12,864 bases of DNA, taken from an uncultured Lachnospiraceae bacterium. Its GTDB lineage: Bacteria; Bacillota; Clostridia; Lachnospirales; Lachnospiraceae. This document shows, piece after piece, positions 1 through 6,367 of this stretch. The stretch spans positions 1-12,864 of the forward strand of contig CAJOPP010000056.1 of assembly GCA_905236365.1 (NCBI GenBank). Reading direction: 5' to 3'. Position numbers and translations under genes: made by a program. Under the pieces are notes generated by a model, which saw only the letters and a program-made list of their open reading frames with translations, was not told the origin of the DNA and ran no database searches. Position 1 is the first letter of the stretch; every line of letters starts with the position of its first letter.

Positions 1-253
1 AGTGGAGGATGCCAGAGAGATTACAGAGACATTGCTCTCCAACAGAACCGTGGTTTTGAATTTGGAAGGTCTGGATGTGGATATAGCGCAGAGAATTATT
101 GATTTTACTTCGGGTTCCTGTTTTGCTATCGGAGGTAATCTACAGAAGATATCTCATTATATTTTCATTATTACGCCCGCAAGTGTAGATATTTCCGGAG
201 ATTTCCAAGATCTGATCAATGGATCGCTCGATACCTTTAACAATGGATTATAA
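1..253 (+). CDS. sepF: Cell division protein SepF, C-terminal part (5' end outside window)
   Basis: SepF bundles into rings, binds the FtsZ C-terminus and the membrane, and helps build the division septum. Only the last 83 codons are visible; codons begin at base 2 and TAA is at 251-253. The pattern matches the conserved SepF core seen in Bacillus: a VVLNLEGLD strand, then AQRIIDFTSG, FAIGGNLQKI and the closing IFIITPASVDISGDF. The first visible codon is GTG, but the family is normally about 150 residues or longer, so this is an interior codon and not the start. A hairpin with a U-tract follows the stop at once. Placement just upstream of lspA-rluD agrees with the usual division-gene neighbourhood of Firmicutes. 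The identification is confident; the length is unknown. Confidence 0.93.
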   Translation, partial: VEDAREITETLLSNRTVVLNLEGLDVDIAQRIIDFTSGSCFAIGGNLQKISHYIFIITPASVDISGDFQDLINGSLDTFNNGL

Positions 254-257
254 GATT

Positions 258-288
258 AGGGCTTCTCTTCGGGGAAGCCTTATTTTTT
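258..288 (+). terminator. Intrinsic terminator-like hairpin after sepF
   Basis: A 10-bp stem (AGGGCTTCTC at 258-267 pairing with GGGAAGCCTT at 272-281, two G-T pairs) closes a TTCG tetraloop and is followed by six T's at 283-288. This is a textbook intrinsic terminator. The aroB start is only 36 bases further on, with no promoter hexamers between, so transcription of aroB probably depends on read-through. Confidence 0.8.
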
Positions 289-324
289 GACGTGAGAGCA
301 AAAAAAATTATTTTAGGAGGAAAT

Positions 325-1434
325 ATGGCACAAAGATTACCTGTATTGTATAACAAAAAGCCTTGTTATGATATTGTGATCACCAGAAATTTCGATGAGC
401 TGGGTGATGAGCTTACTGCCCTTGAGACGGCAAACAAGAAGCTTTGTATTGTTACTGATTCAAATGTGGATAGGCTTTACGGTGAGGAAGTTCTGAAAGC
501 ACTGGAAGGCAAGTGCGTGCGCGCCGTGAAATATGTCTTTCCTGCAGGAGAAGAACATAAAAATCTGGATACGGTCAAGAACATCTATACATTTCTGATC
601 GAAGAAGGTTTTGAACGAAAGGATATGCTGATCGCGCTCGGCGGAGGTGTTGTGGGCGATACCACAGGATTTGTAGCTGCCACCTATCTGAGGGGGATTG
701 ATTTTATTCAGATTCCGACTACTTTGCTGGCTCAATGTGACAGCTCCATCGGTGGAAAGACCGGCGTGGATTTTGACAGTTATAAAAATATGGTGGGAGC
801 ATTTAAGATGCCTCGTCTTGTCTATATGAACATGTCTGTGCTCGCAACCCTGGAGGATCGTCAATATTTTTCCGGCTTTGCCGAGGTCATGAAATATGGA
901 CTTATCAAGGATGCTGCTTTTTATGAGTGGCTCATTGAAAATATGTATGAAATCTGTGAGCGGGATCTGGATGTCCTTGAGGAGATGATATTAAGGAGCT
1001 GTACGGTAAAGAAACTCGTAGTGGAGAAAGACCCCACTGAGCAGGGCGACAGAGCACTGCTTAATCTCGGGCACACCATCGGACATGCCATTGAGAAGGC
1101 CAAGAATTTTGAACTTTATCATGGGGAATGTGTGGCTCTTGGAACGGTTGCTGCAGCGTATATATCCTGGAAAAAGGAATTGCTTTCCATGGAAGAATAT
1201 TATGAGGTCAGAGATATGTTCGTGCCGTTTTATCTGCCAATCTCCGTTGAGGGAATCGATCCTCAGGAAATTTTGCGTCTGACGAAATCCGACAAGAAGA
1301 TGGAGGCAGGCACGATCAAGTTTGTATTGCTCAAGAAGATCGGAAAAGCTGTCATTGACCGTACCGTGACAGATGAGGAGATTCTTGCAGCTATTGAAGA
1401 AATTAATTATAGTGAAGAGGACGCGTATGAATAA
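325..1434 (+). CDS. aroB: 3-dehydroquinate synthase
   Basis: AroB converts DAHP to 3-dehydroquinate, the second step of the shikimate pathway, using NAD and a divalent metal in the cytoplasm. The ATG at 325 is chosen over an in-frame GTG at 292 because AGGAGG (315-320) lies just before it; the product is 369 residues, normal for the family. Visible signatures are the NAD-binding GGGVVGDTTGF (106-116), PTTLLAQCDSSIGGKTGVD (131-149), FAEVMKYGLI (185-194), NLGHTIGHAIE (247-257) and LYHGECVALG (264-273). The expected metal ligands are E187, H250 and H266. The C-terminus carries the usual KSDKK and FVLLKKIGKA segments. The stop overlaps the start of lspA by 8 bases, which suggests coupled translation. 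Its place between sepF and lspA is unusual. Confidence 0.97.
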   Translation: MAQRLPVLYNKKPCYDIVITRNFDELGDELTALETANKKLCIVTDSNVDRLYGEEVLKALEGKCVRAVKYVFPAGEEHKNLDTVKNIYTFLIEEGFERKDMLIALGGGVVGDTTGFVAATYLRGIDFIQIPTTLLAQCDSSIGGKTGVDFDSYKNMVGAFKMPRLVYMNMSVLATLEDRQYFSGFAEVMKYGLIKDAAFYEWLIENMYEICERDLDVLEEMILRSCTVKKLVVEKDPTEQGDRALLNLGHTIGHAIEKAKNFELYHGECVALGTVAAAYISWKKELLSMEEYYEVRDMFVPFYLPISVEGIDPQEILRLTKSDKKMEAGTIKFVLLKKIGKAVIDRTVTDEEILAAIEEINYSEEDAYE

Positions 1435-1963
1435 ATCACAGGGAAAATCCATTAAAATGCTGATCATAGATCTGCTTTTGGCAGCATTGCTTTTGGCCGT
1501 GGATCAATATACAAAATATCTGGCTATCATCAATTTGAAGGGGCAGTCGGCCTATGTGCTGATAGACGGTGTTTTGGAATTGCAGTATCTGGAAAATAGA
1601 GGTTCTGCATTCGGTATGCTGCAAAACCAGAAGTTTTTTATTTTATTTGTTGGCGTTATTTTTCTGGCTGTGCTTTTATTTTTCTTATTTAAGCTTCCCA
1701 ACCGGAAGAAATATCGCATCCTGCATGTGCTGATCTCTATGGTGATCGCCGGAGGGATTGGCAATATGATCGATCGTATGCGGTTTGATTATGTGGTGGA
1801 TTTTATTTCTTTTATATTGATCAATTATCCTATTTTTAATTTTGCGGATATCTGTATTGTACTGGGCACCCTTGGATTGTTTATCCTCTTGTTGTTTGTG
1901 TACAAAGAAAAAGATCTGGAGTTTTTGAGCTTTAAACAGAATCGCTATCGCGATGTAAAATAA
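1427..1963 (+). CDS. lspA: Lipoprotein signal peptidase (signal peptidase II)
   Basis: LspA is an integral-membrane aspartyl peptidase that removes signal peptides from diacylglyceryl-modified prolipoproteins. The 178-residue product is slightly longer than usual because of a charged C-terminal tail (about residues 160-178). There are about four hydrophobic segments (roughly 10-26, 68-90, 97-112 and 141-159). Conserved boxes are DQYTKY (26-31), NRGSAFGML (57-65), GGIGNMIDRM (109-118), VVDFISF (123-129) and FNFADI (137-142); the conserved aspartates D116, D125 and D141 include the catalytic pair. The ATG at 1427 lies inside the end of aroB, with GAAGAGG a few bases upstream as ribosome site. 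The earlier in-frame codons overlap aroB without a ribosome site. Confidence 0.96.
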   Translation: MNKSQGKSIKMLIIDLLLAALLLAVDQYTKYLAIINLKGQSAYVLIDGVLELQYLENRGSAFGMLQNQKFFILFVGVIFLAVLLFFLFKLPNRKKYRILHVLISMVIAGGIGNMIDRMRFDYVVDFISFILINYPIFNFADICIVLGTLGLFILLLFVYKEKDLEFLSFKQNRYRDVK

Positions 1964-1973
1964 AGAGGGAACA

Positions 1974-2882
1974 ATGGATACATATTCTTTCCTGATAACA
2001 GAAGAGATGGAGAATGAGAGAATCGATAAGTGCATAAGCGGCCTTATCGATTCTTTGTCGCGTTCCTATATTCAAAAGCTGATCAAGGAGGGGAAGGTTC
2101 TGGTCAATGGTCAGAGTGCCAAACCCAGTCTTCGAGTCAGCGTGGATGATGAGGTGGCGTTTTCCCTGCCGCCTGCGTTGGAGCCGGACATCGAGGCGGA
2201 GGATATTCCCCTTGATATTTTATATGAGGATTCGGATGTGATCGTAGTCAATAAGCCCAAGGGAATGGTGGTGCATCCGGCTGCGGGACATTATTCCGGC
2301 ACATTGGTCAATGCTTTGCTTTTTCACTGTGGGGACGAACTTTCCGGCATCAATGGTGTGATGCGGCCGGGTATTGTGCATCGGATCGACAGAGATACCA
2401 CCGGCTCCATCATTGCCTGTAAAAATGATAAAGCCCACAATAGTATTGCGGAACAGTTGAAGGAGCATAGTATCAACAGACGTTATCATGCGATCTGTTT
2501 TGGCGTTCTTCCTCAGGATGAAGGGACGATTGATGCACCTATCGGAAGACATCCGGTGGATCGCAAGAAAATGGCGATTAATCCTGCCGGAAAACATGCT
2601 GTAACCCATTATCGTGTTCTTCACCGATTTGAGAAATATACTTATATTGAATGCGTATTAGAGACGGGACGTACGCACCAGATTCGTGTCCATATGGCCA
2701 GTATCGGCCATCCGCTTCTGGGTGATGCGGTTTATTCCGATAGAAAAAGTCCGTTTCGTTTGGAAGGACAGACTCTGCATGCCAAGACTTTGGGATTCGT
2801 GCACCCGACGAGTGGGGAGTATATAGAAGTTGATGCACCGCTGCCGGATTATTTTACACATTTGTTAGAAATCCTTTCGTGA
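1974..2882 (+). CDS. rluD: RluD-type 23S rRNA pseudouridine synthase
   Basis: This RluA/RluD-family enzyme isomerises uridines in RNA, probably in 23S rRNA. The N-terminal S4 RNA-binding domain spans about residues 12-65 (ERIDKCISG, IQKLIKEGKVLVNG). The catalytic domain follows, with NKPKGMVVHP (93-102), the active-site motif HRIDRDTTG (136-144, catalytic D139), RRYHAI, and ETGRTHQIRVHMASIGHPLLGD near the C-terminus. Length (302 residues) is normal. The gene starts 11 bases after the lspA stop with AGAGGGA upstream, so it is cotranscribed, and lspA-rluD is a common Firmicutes pair. Which uridines it modifies cannot be read from sequence; RluD is used here in the family sense (B. subtilis YlyB type). 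Confidence 0.93.
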   Translation: MDTYSFLITEEMENERIDKCISGLIDSLSRSYIQKLIKEGKVLVNGQSAKPSLRVSVDDEVAFSLPPALEPDIEAEDIPLDILYEDSDVIVVNKPKGMVVHPAAGHYSGTLVNALLFHCGDELSGINGVMRPGIVHRIDRDTTGSIIACKNDKAHNSIAEQLKEHSINRRYHAICFGVLPQDEGTIDAPIGRHPVDRKKMAINPAGKHAVTHYRVLHRFEKYTYIECVLETGRTHQIRVHMASIGHPLLGDAVYSDRKSPFRLEGQTLHAKTLGFVHPTSGEYIEVDAPLPDYFTHLLEILS

Positions 2883-2900
2883 TGTGATTTTCTTTACAGT

Positions 2901-2980
2901 CAATTAATGTTTATGGCGAAGCCAAATCATGAGCAAAATGGAACTTCGAAACAGCGTTTTACAAATGGTTACGAATATAT
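2901..2980. repeat. Degenerate intergenic palindromic repeat, copy A
   Basis: The spacer after rluD contains a small TGGC-GAA-GCCA hairpin (2914-2924) followed by ACAGCGTTTTACAAATGGTT and ACGAAT. This resembles the reverse complement of the longer element at 11335-11394, which has CAGAGCTTTACGAATGGTTC and AGAATAG in the same order. The match is imperfect and judged by eye. There is no U-tract, so it does not look like a terminator. Confidence 0.4.
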
Positions 2981-3009
2981 TTGAAATTTCGCACAATTTG
3001 TTCTATAAT
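2981..3009 (+). promoter_or_regulatory. Sigma-A-type promoter for the kinase-like gene
   Basis: TTGAAA (2981-2986) and TATAAT (3004-3009) are separated by exactly 17 bases. This is close to consensus and predicts a start near 3016, about 50 bases before the downstream gene. Confidence 0.75.
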
Positions 3010-3065
3010 ATATATAAGAATATGAAAGGATTCCGACAATATAATTGTATCATTGAGGAAAGCGG

Positions 3066-3701
3066 GTGAATAGTATGAATACAGTCATTACAATCGGACG
3101 TCAGTTTGGTTCTGCAGGGCGTGAGATCGGAGAGAAGGTTGCAGAATATTTTGGTATCCAATGTCTTGACAAGGAGCTTTTAAGCCGTGCGGCAAAGGAA
3201 AGTGGTTTTTGTGAAGAAATGATGGCCAATCATGATGAAATGCCCACAAGCTCTTTTCTTTATAATCTGGTAATGGATACCTATTCCTTCGGTTATAACG
3301 CATCATCTTTTGTAGATATGCCCATCAGCCATAAGGTATTTCTGGCACAATTTGACACGATCAAAAAGATTGCGGATGAGGGCCCCTGTATCATTGTGGG
3401 CAGGTGCGCAGACTATGCACTTTCAGATCGCAAAAACTGTGTAAATCTTTTTATTTACGCCGATGAAGAGACAAAAGTCAAACGGATCATGGAAAAATAT
3501 GATCTGACAGAAGCAAAAGCGAAAGAGATGTGCGCCAAGAAGGATAAGCAGCGTCAAAGCTATTATAATTATTATTCCACCAAAAAATGGGGACGCGCTG
3601 ACAGCTATGATTTATGCATCAACAGCGGTGTGTTGGGCATAGATGGTACAGTAAATCTAATCATCCAATATGTGGAAGACTTTGAACGGAAAAATTTATA
3701 A
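3066..3701 (+). CDS. Cytidylate-kinase-like P-loop protein
   Basis: This matches the cytidylate-kinase-like (AAA_26) family that is abundant in Clostridia; the true substrate is not known. The N-terminus ITIGRQFGSAGREIGEKVAE is the phosphate-binding loop in the glycine-rich form used by this family instead of a classical GKS/T Walker A. CLDKELLSRAAKESG (about 34-48) and GPCIIVGRCADYAL (about 105-118) follow, then a lid-like region with YADEETKVKRIMEKYDLTEAKAKEM, RQSYYNYYSTKKWG, and a terminal DLCINSGVLGIDGTVNLI. The GTG at 3066 is chosen because AGG at 3056-3058 sits 7 bases before it. ATG 3075, three codons later, is the alternative and would be ordinary for the family. It has its own promoter and looks monocistronic. 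Confidence 0.85.
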   Translation: MNSMNTVITIGRQFGSAGREIGEKVAEYFGIQCLDKELLSRAAKESGFCEEMMANHDEMPTSSFLYNLVMDTYSFGYNASSFVDMPISHKVFLAQFDTIKKIADEGPCIIVGRCADYALSDRKNCVNLFIYADEETKVKRIMEKYDLTEAKAKEMCAKKDKQRQSYYNYYSTKKWGRADSYDLCINSGVLGIDGTVNLIIQYVEDFERKNL

Positions 3702-3735
3702 CTGTTCCGTTACTATTAGAGAAAAAATTTAATAC

Positions 3736-3765
3736 TTGACAAATCAAGGCACCTCATGTTATTAT
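3736..3765 (+). promoter_or_regulatory. Promoter of the rplU operon
   Basis: A perfect TTGACA (3736-3741) is followed after 18 bases by TATTAT (3760-3765, five of six consensus bases); TATACT at 3763-3768 is an alternative register. The predicted start, near 3772, lies just before the L21 leader. The spacer contains AAGGCACCTC (3746-3755), complementary to the rplU ribosome site. Confidence 0.75.
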
Positions 3766-3770
3766 ACTAC

Positions 3771-3885
3771 GGTATGCCGCATAACTAGGTAGAAGTGGGC
3801 TTGTTGCCCCACCAAAGTTAGCGAGTAAATGCGCGAAATCAAATCGTTCGGTTTGATGTAGTTCATGAATAGGAGGTGCCTTAAT
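3771..3885 (+). promoter_or_regulatory. L21 ribosomal-protein leader RNA
   Basis: A structured 5' leader of about 115 bases precedes rplU, at the position and size of the Firmicutes L21 leader. Visible pairings are GTGGGC (3795-3800) with GCCCCAC (3806-3812), enclosed by TAACT (3782-3786) with AGTTA (3816-3820). A second hairpin has ATCAAATC (3838-3845), loop GTTC and GGTTTGAT (3850-3857). The leader ends in the AGGAGGTG ribosome site (3871-3878). Known role for the class: autogenous control of the L21-L27 operon. A covariance-model search would confirm it. Confidence 0.75.
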
Positions 3886-4191
3886 ATGTACGCAATTATT
3901 GCAACAGGTGGAAAGCAGTATAAAGTTTCCGAGGGAGATGTGATCAAGGTTGAGAAGCTCGATGCAGAAGCTGGCAATACTGTTACTTTTGACCAGGTAA
4001 TCGCAGTAAGTGACGCTACTCTGAAGGTTGGCGAAGATGTAAAGAACGCATCTGTTTCCGCAACTGTTCTGGATCAGGGTAGAGGTAAGAAGGTTGTTGT
4101 ATACAAGTACAAGAGAAAAACCGGTTACCACAAAAAGAATGGTCATAGACAAGCATACACACAGGTTAAGATTGACAAGATTAATGCATAA
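3886..4191 (+). CDS. rplU: 50S ribosomal protein L21
   Basis: L21 binds 23S rRNA in the large subunit and is one of the classical bacterial r-proteins. The 101-residue product begins MYAIIATGGKQYKVSEGD, the family signature, and ends KRKTGYHKKNGHRQAYTQVKIDKI with the conserved basic GYxKKxGHRQ segment. ATG 3886 is chosen because AGGAGGTG (3871-3878) lies 7 bases upstream; an in-frame ATG at 3865 has no ribosome site and lies inside the leader. First gene of the rplU-prp-rpmA set; prp starts only 10 bases after its stop. Confidence 0.98.
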   Translation: MYAIIATGGKQYKVSEGDVIKVEKLDAEAGNTVTFDQVIAVSDATLKVGEDVKNASVSATVLDQGRGKKVVVYKYKRKTGYHKKNGHRQAYTQVKIDKINA

Positions 4192-4201
4192 TTAGATTTC
4201 T

Positions 4202-4552
4202 ATGACAACGATTATCATTCAACAAGACAAAGACTACGCATACAAAGGAATTATTTGTATGGGACATGCAGGATATGCCAGAAGAAAGTTATTCAGTCGT
4301 CATACAGAGGCAGACGTTGTCTGCGCTGCAATCAGTGTTTTGGTTCTGACAACCTTGAATTCCTTGGAGGAATTAGCACACGAGCCGATGACACAGACTG
4401 TTAACGAGGAAGATGGTTTTATTAGATGTATTTTCGAAGGGCATCTGCAAGAAAAGTCAATATTTCTGTTAGATTCCATGATTTTTGGTTTGGAACAGAT
4501 ACAACAGGAATATGGAGATCAGTATTTACAAATCAAATTCGAGGAGGTGTAG
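4202..4552 (+). CDS. prp: Prp cysteine protease that trims ribosomal protein L27
   Basis: Prp (YsxB) removes the N-terminal extension of L27 in Firmicutes and lies between rplU and rpmA, as here. The 116-residue product shows the catalytic histidine in GHAGYA (H22) and the catalytic cysteine in DVVCAAISVLVLTTLNSLEEL (C41). The distance between them (19 residues) is about seven more than in the Staphylococcus protein as I recall it (H22, C34), because of an extra basic stretch RRKLFSRH. No clear ribosome site precedes ATG 4202, so translation is probably coupled to rplU. The ribosome site of rpmA lies inside its last codons. Partner evidence: the downstream L27 carries the NLQFF-A cleavage sequence. 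Confidence 0.92.
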   Translation: MTTIIIQQDKDYAYKGIICMGHAGYARRKLFSRHTEADVVCAAISVLVLTTLNSLEELAHEPMTQTVNEEDGFIRCIFEGHLQEKSIFLLDSMIFGLEQIQQEYGDQYLQIKFEEV

Positions 4553-4555
4553 ACC

Positions 4556-4840
4556 ATGTTAAATATGAACCTTCAATTTTTCGCTCATAAAAAGGGAGTT
4601 GGTTCTACCAAGAACGGTAGAGATTCCGAATCCAAGAGACTGGGTGCGAAGAGAGCTGACGGACAATTCGTAAAAGCCGGTAACATTCTTTACAGACAGC
4701 GCGGGACTAAGATTCATCCCGGTATCAATGTTGGAAGGGGTGGCGATGACACTCTGTATGCATTGGTTGACGGCGTGCTTCGTTTCGAGAGAAAAGGTAG
4801 AGATAAGAAACAGGCTTCCGTTTATCCCGTAGAGGAATAA
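4556..4840 (+). CDS. rpmA: 50S ribosomal protein L27 with cleavable N-terminal extension
   Basis: L27 reaches toward the peptidyl-transferase centre with its N-terminus. The 94-residue product begins MLNMNLQFF followed by AHKKGVGSTKNGRDS. The first nine residues form the Firmicutes-type extension that Prp cuts between FF and A, exposing the mature AHKKG end. The conserved core SKRLGAKRADGQFVKAGNIL, RQRGTKIHPG, VGRGGDDTLYALVDGVLRFE is complete. GAGGAGGTG (4541-4549) is a strong ribosome site overlapping the end of prp; the gap to prp is three bases. Confidence 0.98.
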   Translation: MLNMNLQFFAHKKGVGSTKNGRDSESKRLGAKRADGQFVKAGNILYRQRGTKIHPGINVGRGGDDTLYALVDGVLRFERKGRDKKQASVYPVEE

Positions 4841-4853
4841 GGCGAATGTGACT

Positions 4854-4885
4854 AGGCTTCAAACAGTACTTGTTTGAAGCCTTTT
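4854..4885 (+). terminator. Terminator-like hairpin between rpmA and obgE
   Basis: A perfect 12-bp stem (AGGCTTCAAACA at 4854-4865 with TGTTTGAAGCCT at 4871-4882) and a five-base loop lead into a short T-run (4882-4885) and, after AAATG, another five T's. The obgE start is 22 bases further with no promoter between, so this probably lowers, but does not abolish, transcription into obgE. Confidence 0.75.
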
Positions 4886-4907
4886 AAATGTTTTTAGGAG
4901 GCTATTT

Positions 4908-6197
4908 ATGTTTGCGGATAGAGCAAAAATATATGTGAGAAGCGGAAAGGGCGGCGATGGCCATGTATCATTTCGGCGTGAAAAATATGTGCCCAACGGA
5001 GGGCCGGACGGCGGCGACGGAGGACACGGTGGCGACGTCATTTTCGTAGTGGATGAAGGTTTGAATACATTGATCGATTTTCGCCATATCCGCAAATATA
5101 AAGCGGAAGACGGAGAAGAGGGCGGCAAGAAGAATTGTCGCGGTAAAAATGGCAATGATATTATCATCAAGGTCCCTGCGGGAACCGTGATCAAAGAAGC
5201 CGAAAGCGGTAAGGTGATCACAGATATGTCCGGGGAAAACACGAGGGTGGTACTTCTGAAGGGCGGCAGAGGCGGTAATGGCAATCAGCATTATGCCACC
5301 AGCACCATGCAGGCACCCAAATATGCACAGCCGGGACAACCTGCGCAGGAACTGGAACTTCTGTTGGAATTGAAAATGATCGCAGATGTGGGACTGGTAG
5401 GATTCCCCAATGTAGGAAAATCGACCTTTTTATCCCGTGTGACCAATGCGAGACCGAAGATTGCCAATTATCATTTTACAACCTTGAATCCGAATCTGGG
5501 TGTGGTGGATCTGGAGGGAACCTCCGGCTTTGTGATTGCAGACATACCGGGGCTGATCGAAGGTGCATCGGAGGGTGTGGGTCTTGGTCATGAATTCTTA
5601 AGACACATTGAGCGTACTAAGGTGATCATTCACATTGTGGATGCGGCCGGAACAGAAGGACGCGATCCCCAGGCAGATATCTATGCCATTAACAAAGAAC
5701 TGGAAGCTTATAATCCCGAGCTCGCGAAGCGCCCTCAAGTGATCGCAGCCAACAAGATAGATGCCATTTACGATCCGGAGTCCACTGTATTAGATGATTT
5801 ACGGGCAGAATTTGAACCGCAGGGCATCAAGGTCTTTCCAATCTCTGCAGTGAGTGGTCAGGGGGTAAAAGAGTTACTCTATCATGTCAATGATATGCTT
5901 CAAGAGATTGGCGAAGAGACCACAGTATTCGCTCAGGAATATTTCCCTGAAATGAATATGGGTTATTCCGATGAGCCTTACACGGTAGTCTATGATGAGG
6001 AAGAGGATGAATATGTGGTAGAGGGTCCTCGTATCGAGAAGATGCTGGGCTATACCAATCTGGAAAGTGAAAAAGGCTTTACTTTCTTCCAGAATTTCTT
6101 AAAAGAAAACGGAATACTGGACGAGTTGGAGGCCTTGGGCATTCAGGAAGGAGATACCGTACGCATGTATGGACTTTCCTTTGATTATTACAAATAG
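4908..6197 (+). CDS. obgE: Obg-family GTPase
   Basis: Obg is an essential GTPase associated with 50S assembly, stress signalling and ppGpp binding. All three domains are present in 429 residues. The glycine-rich Obg fold (about 1-158) has GKGGDGHVSFRREKYVPNGG near its start. The G domain (about 159-330) has G1 GFPNVGKST (165-173), TT 191-192, G3 DIPG (212-215), G4 NKID (282-285) and G5 SAVSG (313-317). The C-terminal OCT domain (about 350-429) has YTVVYDEEEDEYVVEG, RIEKMLGYTN and GDTVRMYGLSFDY. The ATG at 4908 has AGGAGG nine bases upstream. It follows the rpmA hairpin closely and is probably transcribed by read-through from the rplU promoter. Confidence 0.98.
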   Translation: MFADRAKIYVRSGKGGDGHVSFRREKYVPNGGPDGGDGGHGGDVIFVVDEGLNTLIDFRHIRKYKAEDGEEGGKKNCRGKNGNDIIIKVPAGTVIKEAESGKVITDMSGENTRVVLLKGGRGGNGNQHYATSTMQAPKYAQPGQPAQELELLLELKMIADVGLVGFPNVGKSTFLSRVTNARPKIANYHFTTLNPNLGVVDLEGTSGFVIADIPGLIEGASEGVGLGHEFLRHIERTKVIIHIVDAAGTEGRDPQADIYAINKELEAYNPELAKRPQVIAANKIDAIYDPESTVLDDLRAEFEPQGIKVFPISAVSGQGVKELLYHVNDMLQEIGEETTVFAQEYFPEMNMGYSDEPYTVVYDEEEDEYVVEGPRIEKMLGYTNLESEKGFTFFQNFLKENGILDELEALGIQEGDTVRMYGLSFDYYK

Positions 6198-6198
6198 T

Positions 6199-6228
6199 GT
6201 ATCTATTCAGCCGAAGCTGAACAGATAC
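6199..6228. repeat. Short near-perfect palindrome after obgE
   Basis: GTATCT-A-TTCAGC (6199-6211), loop CGAA, then GCTGAA-C-AGATAC (6216-6228) form a 6+6-bp stem with one internal mismatch, starting two bases after the obgE stop. No U-tract follows, so a simple terminator is unlikely; RNA processing or 3'-end stabilisation is possible. Confidence 0.6.
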
Positions 6229-6346
6229 TAAATATGATTAGGCATTTGCGAAACTCTTAATAATCTGCGTTTGGCTTGTGCTAGTTGTACAATTCCGCAA
6301 GCCACCAATAGATAAATCGAGTTTCGCAATTGCCTTTAAATATGAT
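6229..6346. mobile_element. MITE-like nested palindrome with flanking direct repeats
   Basis: Inverted arms GGCATTTGCGAAACTC (6241-6256) and GAGTTTCGCAATTGCC (6319-6334) match at 15 of 16 positions. Inside them GGCTTG (6273-6278) pairs with CAAGCC (6298-6303), and TTGTACAA (6285-6292) is the centre; all three pairs are centred on about 6288. Outside the arms the 10-base direct repeat TAAATATGAT occurs at 6229-6238 and 6337-6346, each two bases from the arm. This is the layout of a small non-coding insertion with a target duplication. It encodes no protein and lies in the yhbY leader. It could alternatively be a native structured leader. Confidence 0.6.
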
Positions 6347-6367
6347 AACAGAAAGGAACACAAGAAT

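Noticed and set aside
460..864. Long open frames antisense to aroB, rluD and obgE (for example 460-864, 2220-2624 and 4859-5284 on the - strand)
   Set aside because: They mirror the codon structure of strongly supported genes, have no ribosome sites and show no recognisable domains.
2995..3022. Resemblance of CTATAATATATATAAG to the Firmicutes dif core
   Set aside because: Only the left arm and A+T core look similar; the right arm does not match, and the TATAAT is well explained as the -10 of a promoter with a 17-base spacer.
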